64,000 nt of DNA. It comes from Candidatus Poribacteria bacterium (GTDB lineage: Bacteria; Poribacteria; WGA-4E; PCPOR2b). Both the position numbers and the translations under genes were made by a program. Within the stretch, counting starts at the first letter, position 1, and every line of letters begins with the position of its first letter. Shown here piece by piece: positions 55,408 through 64,000 of this stretch. Location of the stretch: NCBI GenBank assembly GCA_022822005.1, contig JAJECO010000008.1:124001-188000 (forward strand), written 5' to 3'. The notes under the pieces are model-generated. The model was not told the origin of the DNA and made no database searches. It saw only the letters and a program-made list of their open reading frames with translations.

Positions 55408-56112
55408 TTAGAGGTTAGTATCATTTCCTTTATAAATCCGTTCACCGCGCACCAGAATCCGCTTCGGATTTTCAAGAGAAAGTTCATCAAGGGTATGATA
55501 TCCGAGTGTCATACTCATGCGGGTACCATCCGTCTTATTCGTGCCAGCGGAGTGAATCATCATGCTGTCAATGGCAAGCAAGCCACCGGCAGTCATGGGA
55601 ACGGGAACCACTTGGCCCAAAGCGATTTGATGCACAAGTTCACCGTCATTCAGATTCACGAAATCCGGCAATATGTGCGACCCCGGCACCACATGGGTGC
55701 ATCCGTTTTCCAGATTGGTATCCTCAAGGTAAGCCAATACCGTTACAATGGTGCGCGACCAATGTCTCACATCACGATGTAATTCTAACGAGGCGGTCGA
55801 ATCGCGGTCACGCAGATATACGTGGTTGTGTCGATTACGCACGAATTCGATATTGGGACCTAATATCGACTCCAACGGGTTAAGAATTTCGTCGCATACA
55901 ATTGTCTCACGAAAGACGCCGCCACGCCCCCACAGGTCGGAGATACGAGTCACGTTTCCATCTCTATTACGCGCAACCGGTTCGACCTCCTCCCGAATGT
56001 CATTTAATGCCGTCGCTTTCAGTGCAGCGACAAGGTCATCGTCTAACCGTGTCGGTAGCTTGACGAAGCCGTTATGTCGAAAAAGTTGCACCTCTTGAGG
56101 TGTGAGTGCCAT
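55408..56112 (-). CDS. Phytanoyl-CoA dioxygenase (PhyH) family protein
   Basis: 'FRHNGFVKLPTRLDDDLVAALK', 'LELHRDVRHWS' (HxD), 'GGLLAIDSMMIHSAGTNKTDGTRMSMTLGYH'. Confidence 0.88.
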   Translation of the reverse strand: MALTPQEVQLFRHNGFVKLPTRLDDDLVAALKATALNDIREEVEPVARNRDGNVTRISDLWGRGGVFRETIVCDEILNPLESILGPNIEFVRNRHNHVYLRDRDSTASLELHRDVRHWSRTIVTVLAYLEDTNLENGCTHVVPGSHILPDFVNLNDGELVHQIALGQVVPVPMTAGGLLAIDSMMIHSAGTNKTDGTRMSMTLGYHTLDELSLENPKRILVRGERIYKGNDTNL

Positions 56113-56178
56113 AGACGTCTCTCCCTGTTTCTGTTTTACACTTGTTCCCGTCCCTCGGTTCTATCAACCACAGTCAAT

Positions 56179-57831
56179 CTACACAGGCTTAAAATCGCTG
56201 CCGGGACCAGATGAGCCTCTCTCGCGGTTCGTCATAAACTCAAGCAACACCGGAAGACCTTCATCCTCAGTCACACGTCGAGCGCGTTGGAACGCTGGAA
56301 TAATCTCGGCGGGATTTTCAATCCGCTCCCCACGACCGCCCATCGCTCGCGCGAGATCCGCGTAATCGCTGCCGAGATTGCTGATCTGATATTCCGCTTC
56401 GGCAACGCCCCGCGCTTCACCCGCCATACCACCGTTGTTAAACAGCACAGTGATAATAGGAATCCTTTCTCGAACGGCGGTTTCAAAATCCAGCCCGACC
56501 ATGCCGAACGCTGTATCACCTGTAACGTAGGTGCAGACTTTTTCCGGTTTCGCCAGTTTGGCTCCGATGATGAGTCCCAAGCCGGTGCCGAGCGCGTGAG
56601 ATCTGCCCCAACCGATAAAGCTGCGCGGTCCGGCGGAGCGATAGAAACTGATCATCCGTTCACGGGGGCTGCCCGCGTCATGGGTTACAATTGCGTCTTC
56701 CGGGGGAATCGCTTGCATCATATCCCAGATCACACGAAACGGGGTGATGGGGATTTCATCGCTTGCGAGTTTGGGCATCCAGTCGCTGAGCCACTCTGCG
56801 TTGATGGATGCGATTTTTGAAGCCACATCGTCCGTTGACCGCGCCTGATTCCCTGTAATGTCCTTGCAAGCCTCCAACAGTTGGCTGAGGACCAGTTTGG
56901 CATCTCCGACGATGGGGTAGTCCACATCGAGGTCTTTCTGAACGTCAACCGGATCATTTGTGGCGTGGATCATTGTCTTGCCCGGCGGCAGTCGCATCGC
57001 CATGACGTGGTCGGTGAAGCTGCAGCCTATCCCACATATCAGATCGGCTGCGTGCAGGAAATGATGAAGTGCCTTCGACATTGAGCCTGTCGCACAGCCC
57101 AACGCGAGTGGGTGTGATTCTGGGAACGCGCTCTTTCCCATCAGCGTCGTCAGAACGGGTGCAGCCAAGAACTCGGAAAGTTCGCGCAATTCCTCGGTCG
57201 CTTCCGCGTACAGAACTCCCTGACCCGCAAGAATGACTGGGCGTTCGGCACTACAGAGCGCTTTGGCAGCCGCCTCGACATCTCTCGGATCGCCTTGGGA
57301 TTTGACAGGTTTTACATGGGAGATGTCCGCATCGAAATCATCCACGTCGTGCATTGCGACGTCCGCTGGAATTTCGACCATCACGGGTCCGGGTCTGCCC
57401 TGCCGCAACGCCGCCAGAGAACGACGCATTACCCCACGTAGGCGGTCTGTAGAGGTTACTACCTCCACCCGCTTGGTGATGGCGGCATAGCTAACCTCCG
57501 ACCGAAACAGCGGCGAAACCCCTTGGCGATCAACTGGATGTCCGAGGGGTAGTAGAAGCATTGGAACTGAGTCGGAAAAAGCGGTAGCGACACCGGAGAA
57601 ACTGTTTTCGGTCCCCGGACCGTACTGCATAGCGAAGACGCCGGGACAGGCTCCGTTTGTCACCCTTGAATACCCATCTGCAATATGAACCCCGACCCGC
57701 TCTTGTCGGCAGATAATTGGCCGGATGCCCGCTTGGGCAGCGGCTTCAATCATTGATGTTGTGGGAAAACAACTCAGGTAGTCGATTCCTTGCGCTTTTA
57801 GCGTTCTCGCGATTGCGTCTATCGTTTTCAT
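56179..57831 (-). CDS. Thiamine pyrophosphate-requiring enzyme (acetolactate synthase-like)
   Basis: 'CRQERVGVHIADGYSRVTNG', 'GPGTENSFSGVATAFSDSVPMLLLPLG', 'GDTAFGMVGLDFETAVRERIPIITVLFNNGG'. Confidence 0.92.
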   Translation of the reverse strand: MKTIDAIARTLKAQGIDYLSCFPTTSMIEAAAQAGIRPIICRQERVGVHIADGYSRVTNGACPGVFAMQYGPGTENSFSGVATAFSDSVPMLLLPLGHPVDRQGVSPLFRSEVSYAAITKRVEVVTSTDRLRGVMRRSLAALRQGRPGPVMVEIPADVAMHDVDDFDADISHVKPVKSQGDPRDVEAAAKALCSAERPVILAGQGVLYAEATEELRELSEFLAAPVLTTLMGKSAFPESHPLALGCATGSMSKALHHFLHAADLICGIGCSFTDHVMAMRLPPGKTMIHATNDPVDVQKDLDVDYPIVGDAKLVLSQLLEACKDITGNQARSTDDVASKIASINAEWLSDWMPKLASDEIPITPFRVIWDMMQAIPPEDAIVTHDAGSPRERMISFYRSAGPRSFIGWGRSHALGTGLGLIIGAKLAKPEKVCTYVTGDTAFGMVGLDFETAVRERIPIITVLFNNGGMAGEARGVAEAEYQISNLGSDYADLARAMGGRGERIENPAEIIPAFQRARRVTEDEGLPVLLEFMTNRERGSSGPGSDFKPV

Positions 57832-57875
57832 GCCAACCCCTCCCGTTGAACCATGATGTTAGATACTTATGACAC

Positions 57876-58029
57876 AAGTTGCTAGCCGTCAACCTCGCTC
57901 GGCTTGGATAGACATATCCAAGCCCTCCTCGCACGTGTGCAGTGGATTTGCCAATCCACTGCGAGCAATAAATAACTCGATTTAGTTCTCGTTCCCTTGT
58001 TCTGTGACATTTCACATAACTAGCAAATT
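57876..58029. repeat. Repeat family B, copy 3 (about 154 bp, imperfect terminal inverted repeats)
   Basis: aagttgctag...aactagcaaatt ends; ctcggcttggatagacatatccaagcc and gtggatttgccaatccac hairpins. Confidence 0.8.
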
Positions 58030-58124
58030 GGGTTACTTATAGCTGTATAGTCCTAGAACACACTCCCATTTCATCGTGACATAGTTCTGTTACACCGTCA
58101 AGGAGAAAAGCGTTTGAACCTGTC

Positions 58125-59309
58125 CTATCCACGTTGGAGGCTCCACGGCTTCGCCATGATTTGCTCCATGCCCTCCTCATCCAACGTAATCCCCAACCCC
58201 GGACCGTCCGGCACCGGCACACAGCCCTCATCATCAAGAACAAACGGTTCTTTGAAGTACCCTTTGCCGATTAAGGTGCGGGAACCGTCGCGTGTGTCGT
58301 TCACTTCGTTGTGCTCTTGCACGAGGAAGTTAGGCGTGCAGGCATCCAGTTGGATTGAGGCTGCCAGAGCGAGCGGACTCAGGGGACAGTGCAACGCTAG
58401 CTTGGCGTAGGCGGCTTCGCCCATAACCGCAATTTTACGGCATTCCGTGATACCGCCTGCGTGGCAGATGTCGGGCTGCAACACAGACAACAGACCGCGG
58501 GACAGCGCGTCAAAGAAGATCCATTTGCCCATCCAACGCTCACCGGCAGCGATTGGGGCGTTTGTATGTTCGACAATCTGAGCGAGCACGTCCACCCGCT
58601 CAACAGGCATCGGTTCTTCGATAAAAAGTGGTCGATGTGGCTCAAGCACTTCGATGAGTTGTTTACCGATTGCTGGGTGCGGGTTATGAATGTCTACCGC
58701 TACATCGGCGTCTGGACCCGCTCCTTCACATACGGCGGCGAATTTTTCCCCAAACTGTTCCACCTGTGAAGTGATTGGTAGCCCATCTCCCGGACCGAAG
58801 TGAACTTTTAGACATCGGAAGCCCCACTCTTCGGTCAGCACCCGCGCTGCTTCCCTATAGGCCTCCGGTGAGTCGGGTATCAGTGACGTTTGCGGCGGTG
58901 TTCCGGCGCGGTATGGGTCTCCGGGTTCCACGCACCAAGGGAGCCCTCCTCCGGTCGCGTGATACATACGAATCCGGTCATGGCACGCACCACCGAGCAT
59001 CTTGTGGATAGGCAGGCCCGCGGCTTTGCCCGCCAAGTCCCACAGCGCGATGTCGATCCCACTGATCGCGCTCATTTTGATAGGTCCGCCCACATAGCCT
59101 TCGCCGTACATCAGATGCCACAGTTCTTCGACGCGGCACGGATCTTTTCCAATCAGCAATGGTTCCAGTCGCTTGACTTCGGCGATGACGGTTTCTGAAT
59201 GGTTTTCGAGGTGGGGTTCGCCCAGCCCGGTTAGCTCGGTGTCGGTATGAATCCGCAACCAAACCCAACTCGGTGGGACTCGCAGAATCTCAAATTCAGT
59301 GATTTTCAT
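58125..59309 (-). CDS. Mandelate racemase/enolase superfamily dehydratase
   Basis: 'GLGEPHLENHSETVIAEVKRLEPLLIGKDP', 'ALWDLAGKAAGLPIHKMLGG', 'VAVDIHNPH', 'FIEEPMP', 'AAGERWMGKW', 'LQPDICHAGGITECRKIA'. Confidence 0.93.
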   Translation of the reverse strand: MKITEFEILRVPPSWVWLRIHTDTELTGLGEPHLENHSETVIAEVKRLEPLLIGKDPCRVEELWHLMYGEGYVGGPIKMSAISGIDIALWDLAGKAAGLPIHKMLGGACHDRIRMYHATGGGLPWCVEPGDPYRAGTPPQTSLIPDSPEAYREAARVLTEEWGFRCLKVHFGPGDGLPITSQVEQFGEKFAAVCEGAGPDADVAVDIHNPHPAIGKQLIEVLEPHRPLFIEEPMPVERVDVLAQIVEHTNAPIAAGERWMGKWIFFDALSRGLLSVLQPDICHAGGITECRKIAVMGEAAYAKLALHCPLSPLALAASIQLDACTPNFLVQEHNEVNDTRDGSRTLIGKGYFKEPFVLDDEGCVPVPDGPGLGITLDEEGMEQIMAKPWSLQRG

Positions 59310-59443
59310 AACACTCCCTCATGCTGTAAATACCTTTGACAAATATAGATTAACACGTTACCATACTACCCAAATTAGCTAATAGAAAACTACACTCAAA
59401 AAGAAACGAACCCTACAGAAGTCCAAAAGAATTAAGGTGCACT

Positions 59444-60385
59444 ATGAGCCCTAAAGATCTATCCCAATATGCCTTTGAATATGGACACCATTTCTTTAAG
59501 CATTCTCTGATTATTCATGCAGACTGCTTTGAGTGGCTGGAACATCTCCCCGAAGAAAGTTTACATGCTATCGTAACAGATCCGCCGTATGGGGTAAAAG
59601 AATATGATTTCGACCAACTTGAAAAACGGATGAATGGAAATGGCGGTATTTGGCGTATTCCACCCGCTTTCGATGGGCATCAACGTTCGCCTTTGCCTCG
59701 ATTTACTGCCTTGAACTACGCAGAACGCGGTCGTATGCAGGACTACTTTTCTCAATGGGCTAAACTCGCCTTAAGGATATTACGCCCCGGGGGACATGTC
59801 TTTCTGGCTTCAAATACCTTTCTCTCTCAAATTGTCTTTACGTCTATTATCGACGCCGGCTTTGAATTTCGCAGTCAGATTGTCCGGTTAGTTAAAACAT
59901 TACGAGGTGGTGACAGACCCAAGAACGCGGAGAAAGAATTCCCTGACGTTTGTACGCTGCCGAGGGGCTGCTATGAACCGTGGGGTATTTTTCGCAAACC
60001 CATTCCAAGTGGAATGAGAGTCAGCGATTGTCTGAAAGTATTCCAAACGGGTGGGCTGCGCCGCAAACCAAACGGGAACCCTCCTGAAGATGTCATCGAA
60101 AGTGAACGCACTCCACAAAACGAACGGAACATTGCCAATCATCCAAGCCTGAAACCCCAGTCTTTCCTCCGTCAAATCGTTTACGCCTCTCTGCCGCTCG
60201 GTGAAGGTATTATCGTAGATCCATTTATGGGTTCGGGTTCTACAGTTGCGGCTGCTGAAGCGATTGGTTATGCGTGTGTTGGCCTTGAACGTTACGAAGA
60301 GTATTACACCATGAGCCAGCAGGCAATCCCCAAATTATCTCAATTATCAACAAAAGACGCCCAATTAAGCCTGTCATTCACCTAA
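59444..60385 (+). CDS. DNA methyltransferase (N4-cytosine/N6-adenine type, DPPY and FMGSG motifs)
   Basis: 'IVTDPPYGVKEYDFDQLEKR' and C-terminal 'IIVDPFMGSGSTVAAAEAIGYACVGLE'; motif order fits a beta-class amino-MTase. Confidence 0.92.
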   Translation: MSPKDLSQYAFEYGHHFFKHSLIIHADCFEWLEHLPEESLHAIVTDPPYGVKEYDFDQLEKRMNGNGGIWRIPPAFDGHQRSPLPRFTALNYAERGRMQDYFSQWAKLALRILRPGGHVFLASNTFLSQIVFTSIIDAGFEFRSQIVRLVKTLRGGDRPKNAEKEFPDVCTLPRGCYEPWGIFRKPIPSGMRVSDCLKVFQTGGLRRKPNGNPPEDVIESERTPQNERNIANHPSLKPQSFLRQIVYASLPLGEGIIVDPFMGSGSTVAAAEAIGYACVGLERYEEYYTMSQQAIPKLSQLSTKDAQLSLSFT

Positions 60386-61012
60386 TTGGTATACCCAGTT
60401 CGCTCTCATTTTCTGTGTGCCGTTTCGGTTTACGCTCGCAGTAATTGTCCGTCGGCTCGCCGCTGATCTGCCTGAAAAATTCCAATCCTCTTTTTCTAGC
60501 TTAGCAGCGTACACCCCTTTGAACTGAAATGGTCTCGGAGCAATTTCCCTTTGCACATCACTAACAGTATTACTGTCAAAGTGAAAGACCATAAGCCAGG
60601 TCGCTTCCGGGTTATGCCCTTGCCAACCGCTTGCATGACGGGATGCCTTAATTTCAACACCCTCATTCGAATATTGAATCGCATTGTTGGAAAACATCCC
60701 ATTGGGCACTAAATCCGGATGTCCATTGTGATATTGATTCTTCACCAAACTGGAGCAGTACTTTGGGATACTGATGTTCGCGAATTCACCAACGATGCTG
60801 CTGAAATTCGATGGCATGAGAAAACTTTCGAGCCGGGGTATCCCCTTTTCATGGAGTTGTTGATTGATGAAGCCCAAGAAACCGATGAAGTCATTCATTG
60901 CCTGACGTATATGCTCTATTGTCAAGCCGTAAGGGAGCACACAATTTGGGTTAAAACAATCAGGACTTATCGGGTTAGGAATACAGGCTGAAACTTCTTT
61001 ATCGTTAGCCAT
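60374..61012 (-). CDS. Putative type II restriction endonuclease (PD-(D/E)xK-like), convergent with the MTase
   Basis: 'HPDLVPNGMFSNNAIQYSNEGVEIKASR' = PD-X19-ExK; 12-nt tail-to-tail overlap with the MTase gene. Confidence 0.65.
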   Translation of the reverse strand: MANDKEVSACIPNPISPDCFNPNCVLPYGLTIEHIRQAMNDFIGFLGFINQQLHEKGIPRLESFLMPSNFSSIVGEFANISIPKYCSSLVKNQYHNGHPDLVPNGMFSNNAIQYSNEGVEIKASRHASGWQGHNPEATWLMVFHFDSNTVSDVQREIAPRPFQFKGVYAAKLEKEDWNFSGRSAASRRTITASVNRNGTQKMRANWVYQLGE

Positions 61013-61025
61013 AGGTCAGATCGTT

Positions 61026-62141
61026 TTAGTGGGCAACAGAGCCATCGGCATGGAAACTTCCGGTGATTTGTCTCGATTGGTAAGGGAATTTCGCCAGCTT
61101 TTCCTCGTTGAGATCCAATCCGATACCGGGTCTATCCGGTACGATTACATACCCGCCGTCACGTTCAAGGGGATGATCCACAATTTCGTTGAAGGCGTCA
61201 GCACCGGTGTGACTCTCGTGCGCGAAGAAGTTGGGGATGGCGGCATCGAGTTGGACAAATGCGGCGAGGTTGACTGGACTGCCCATCAGGTGTGGGAAAA
61301 TGCCTACAAAGGAGGCTTCGGCGAGTGCCGCAATCTTTTTACAGTGCGTGATACCGCCAGCCAATGAAACATCGGGACGGATGAGGCTGACTGTCTTTTT
61401 GTCGATAAGCTCTTTGAATTGCTGAATGTTGTAAAAACGCTCGCCGGTCGCAATCGGGATGTGGACGTGCTGTGCGACGTATTCCAACGCTTCGATACTC
61501 TGCGGCGCGATAGGGTCCTCATAGTACAGGATGCGGAAAGGGGCAAGCTCACCGGCGAGGATGATTGCCTCATCCGGTGTTAGGTTTCGATGGATTTCAA
61601 GCCCTATATCAATACCGTCCCCGACTGCTTCCCGGATAGTTCGTACGATTTCTACAGCGGTTGTAATCGCTTGGGTTGAAGTGCCTTTCTCCCAATCCGA
61701 GAAAAATGGGGTTGTTCGGAGCGAGATGTACCCTTCCTCGACATTTTGGATAGCGCTCTCTGCCCGTTCATCCAACGTGTCTCCACCGACATTGTTGAAG
61801 ACCTTGACCTTATCCCGACACTTCCCGCCGAGCAACTGATAGACCGGCAGGTTGACTGACTTCCCTAAGATGTCCCATAGCGCAACATCAATGGCACTCA
61901 CTGCCGCGCTGATGGCAGCCCCCATGAAGTGGGAATTTCTCGATACCACCTGAAAGTGATGTTCGATATGGGCGGGATCTTTGCCGACATAGTATTCGCT
62001 TAGTTCAAGTATGGTTTGATACACAGTTTTGTGATGCGCCCATAATCCGGCTTCACCGGTGCCGACAATCCCCTCGTCGGTGTAGACCCGAACCAGAAGG
62101 AACCCATCAACCAGAAACGGTGTTACTCTCTCAATTTTCAT
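61026..62141 (-). CDS. Mandelate racemase/enolase superfamily dehydratase
   Basis: 'GTGEAGLWAHHKTVYQTILELSEYYVGKDP', 'ALWDILGKSVNLPVYQLLGGKCRDKVKVFNN', 'YYEDPIAPQ', 'ATGERFY', 'RPDVSLAGGITHCKKIA'. Confidence 0.93.
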   Translation of the reverse strand: MKIERVTPFLVDGFLLVRVYTDEGIVGTGEAGLWAHHKTVYQTILELSEYYVGKDPAHIEHHFQVVSRNSHFMGAAISAAVSAIDVALWDILGKSVNLPVYQLLGGKCRDKVKVFNNVGGDTLDERAESAIQNVEEGYISLRTTPFFSDWEKGTSTQAITTAVEIVRTIREAVGDGIDIGLEIHRNLTPDEAIILAGELAPFRILYYEDPIAPQSIEALEYVAQHVHIPIATGERFYNIQQFKELIDKKTVSLIRPDVSLAGGITHCKKIAALAEASFVGIFPHLMGSPVNLAAFVQLDAAIPNFFAHESHTGADAFNEIVDHPLERDGGYVIVPDRPGIGLDLNEEKLAKFPYQSRQITGSFHADGSVAH

Positions 62142-62194
62142 TTCACAACCTTTCTCTCACTCTGTCTTGGCTCATGTTAAGCAATCGTGCAACA

Positions 62195-62226
62195 GAAACC
62201 GAGTTTTCAAGAAAAAACTCCGTTTC
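62195..62226 (-). terminator. Possible terminator hairpin (AAACGGAGTTTT...AAAACTCGGTTT)
   Basis: Hairpin downstream of the 62248-63057 gene on minus strand; weak U-tract. Confidence 0.35.
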
Positions 62227-62247
62227 TCTAACGACTCTCCTCCCAGT

Positions 62248-63057
62248 TTAGCTTTTCGACGCTTCGACGATTTCATTGGTGGCAGTTCTGGCATCGCTAT
62301 AACCGTTAATAAGGGCAGTTACATCGTGGCAGCAGTTTAGCCAGCGAGTCCCTTTTTCGACTACGGTACGCATCGGCTCGCCCGGATCGACCGCCGTGCC
62401 CATTGCCTTCCCGTGTGCGCGACATGCCTCACCCACTTTGTCGAAAGCCTCAAGAACAATCTCCTGAGTAACTGGGTGTCCGGGTTCGCGTTCCACGCCG
62501 TAGCTGTGTGCGAGATCGCCGGGTCCTACAAACAACAGATCAATTCCCTCAACTGCGGCGATGGCTTCAACATCGTCCACGCCTTCCTTGTCTTCAATCA
62601 TCACGCCGAGTAGTGTGTTTTCGTTGGCTTGGTCCAAGAACTGGTTGCGTTCAAGCGTACCGAATTGGGAATCCCTGCCGCCGCCCATGCCGCGCAGGCC
62701 GAGGGGGCGGAACTTTGCCATGCGGACCAACTGACGCGCCTCATCTGCACTTCTGCAATGGGGCCAAACCAAACCACCGGCACCTACTTCCAACGTTTTC
62801 ATGACCTGATTGTAGGGACCGTGAGGGATACGAACGATGACATCGAGATCGACCGTTCGTGCAGCCAAAATCATATTGGAGAGTCCATCTAAATTGAGAT
62901 GGCTATGCTCCATATCTATCCATACGCAGCTGTATCCCGCCAGCGCAAGCACCTCTACGACGATTGGGTGGGAAACCCGATTAATCTCTGGAACGGCAAT
63001 AGTTTCACCCCTGAGAAGCGCAGCTTTTGTATGGTTAACCTTGTATTGATTTGTCAT
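62248..63057 (-). CDS. HpcH/HpaI family aldolase
   Basis: 'ALAGYSCVWIDMEHSHLNLDGLSNMILAAR', 'VRIPHGPYNQVMKTLEVGAGGLVWPHCRSADEARQLV', 'LFVGPGDLAHSYG'. Confidence 0.93.
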   Translation of the reverse strand: MTNQYKVNHTKAALLRGETIAVPEINRVSHPIVVEVLALAGYSCVWIDMEHSHLNLDGLSNMILAARTVDLDVIVRIPHGPYNQVMKTLEVGAGGLVWPHCRSADEARQLVRMAKFRPLGLRGMGGGRDSQFGTLERNQFLDQANENTLLGVMIEDKEGVDDVEAIAAVEGIDLLFVGPGDLAHSYGVEREPGHPVTQEIVLEAFDKVGEACRAHGKAMGTAVDPGEPMRTVVEKGTRWLNCCHDVTALINGYSDARTATNEIVEASKS

Positions 63058-63167
63058 CTGAATTCCCTATCCTTAACGGTTGCGCTATCACCAGTATTAG
63101 CATAACGCAAGTTCATAAACGACCCGTAGATCGAGCTCGATTTCTGGTGCCTCCCCCAATCAACGCA

Positions 63168-63238
63168 CATGTCGCCCCGCTGGGGCTTGAGGGAATTGGT
63201 TTGCCGACGTTCTATAAACATGCCGCCCCGCTGGGGCT
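63168..63238. repeat. Paired-hairpin repeat family D, copy 3
   Basis: catgtcgccccgctggggct at 63168 and catgccgccccgctggggct at 63219, 51-nt pitch, spacer with ctataaa. Confidence 0.85.
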
Positions 63239-63340
63239 TTGGATTCTGGTGACCTGTTCCTGCTATGTGCATAGCGTTCCGGCTCCATGAGATTGGAGCT
63301 CAAGACTGGAACAAGATTCTGTGCTGAGTGCGATTTTGGT

Positions 63341-64000
63341 TTAGGAGGTAGCAACTGCGTCTGGAAACTGCGGTAGCACCTCGTTGCCGAACCGTTCAAT
63401 ATCTCGCCGGATTGCGCTCGGGGGGATTGCCAACGCGCCAGCACCTATTGTCACACGCTCTAACCCGGGCAACCTCCCTTGGATCGCCGAAATCTTTTCG
63501 AAGACATGGTCCGGTGGTCCGCATATCCATCCACCGCCCTCGACCAGATCGCAGACGGTAGGAAGCCCAGCCAGTGGTGCTTTTTCGGGATCGAAGGTCG
63601 CTCGAATCTGTTCTTCTGTGAGTGTAGGCATTCTTCCCAATGGCGCCAACACCTTGAGTTGTTCTTCAAACCAGACGGAGGCCTCCTGAATTGCCTGCTC
63701 CTCGGTCTCAGCGATATGCACTTGTAGCACGAGTGCCAGATCCTCACCAAGTTCTATGTCGCGCCCAGCGCGTGCGTGTGCTTCTTTCCAGCTCGTGGCA
63801 ATATCATCAACTCGTGGACCTCCGGGGACGACGCCCTTGATACCGTGTTTGACCATAAAATCGATACCTCGTGGGCTCGCACTGAAGATGGGCTGCCAAC
63901 ACTCCACGGGCAGATTAGAGGGACGAGGCACGAGCGTTATCTCCTCCAACTCCTGCCCTCTGTTGAGAACCCTTGCGGGCAGGTCGTAGTGCTCCCCGCG
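63341..64000 (-). CDS. LLM-class flavin-dependent oxidoreductase (5' truncated by the window end)
   Basis: Frame stays open to base 64000 ('RGEHYDLPARVLNRGQELEEITLVPRPSNLPVECWQPIFSASPRGIDFMVKHGIKG'); 'SWKEAHARAGRDI'. Confidence 0.85.
   Translation of the reverse strand, partial: RGEHYDLPARVLNRGQELEEITLVPRPSNLPVECWQPIFSASPRGIDFMVKHGIKGVVPGGPRVDDIATSWKEAHARAGRDIELGEDLALVLQVHIAETEEQAIQEASVWFEEQLKVLAPLGRMPTLTEEQIRATFDPEKAPLAGLPTVCDLVEGGGWICGPPDHVFEKISAIQGRLPGLERVTIGAGALAIPPSAIRRDIERFGNEVLPQFPDAVATS

Noticed and set aside
1-64000. tRNA/rRNA genes, prophage, secondary-metabolite (PKS/NRPS) cluster or CRISPR-Cas
   Set aside because: None recognised on either strand by inspection; a tRNAscan-SE/Infernal run would be needed to exclude RNAs fully.

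Overview
The window looks like a gene-dense metabolic segment of an environmental Gram-negative bacterium. The mix of PhyH dioxygenases, mandelate-racemase-type enolases, amidohydrolases, HpcH aldolases, PorV-like protein and many short palindromic repeats is reminiscent of Candidatus Poribacteria or related sponge/sediment lineages; this taxonomic guess is unverified. Most genes lie on the minus strand. Main content: (i) a split carbohydrate ABC transporter (1.9-9.5 kb) enclosing two sibling lipoproteins, one a tandem two-domain cytochrome P460-like di-heme protein and one a Met/Asp repeat protein; (ii) housekeeping genes (purE, tsaE, ubiE); (iii) back-to-back vapBC-like and mazEF toxin-antitoxin modules; (iv) a kbl/SDR/threonine-synthase-like cluster; (v) a secretome island (29.5-34.6 kb) of paralogous LamG-like proteins plus an unrelated-looking protein, four of which share a C-terminal motif (K-[LI]-x-x-x-W-G-x-[LI]-K) that could be a sorting or anchoring tag; (vi) a sugar-acid/uronate catabolic constellation (35-63 kb); (vii) a convergent putative type II restriction-modification pair (59.4-61.0 kb); and (viii) several families of dispersed repeats, including an element with 15-bp terminal inverted repeats (AGGACTTACGCAGTT), which appear to have supplied an in-frame peptide to a glycosyltransferase and the stop codon of tsaE. 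No tRNA, rRNA, CRISPR array or prophage was recognised. All family calls come from reading motifs by eye, without database searches.
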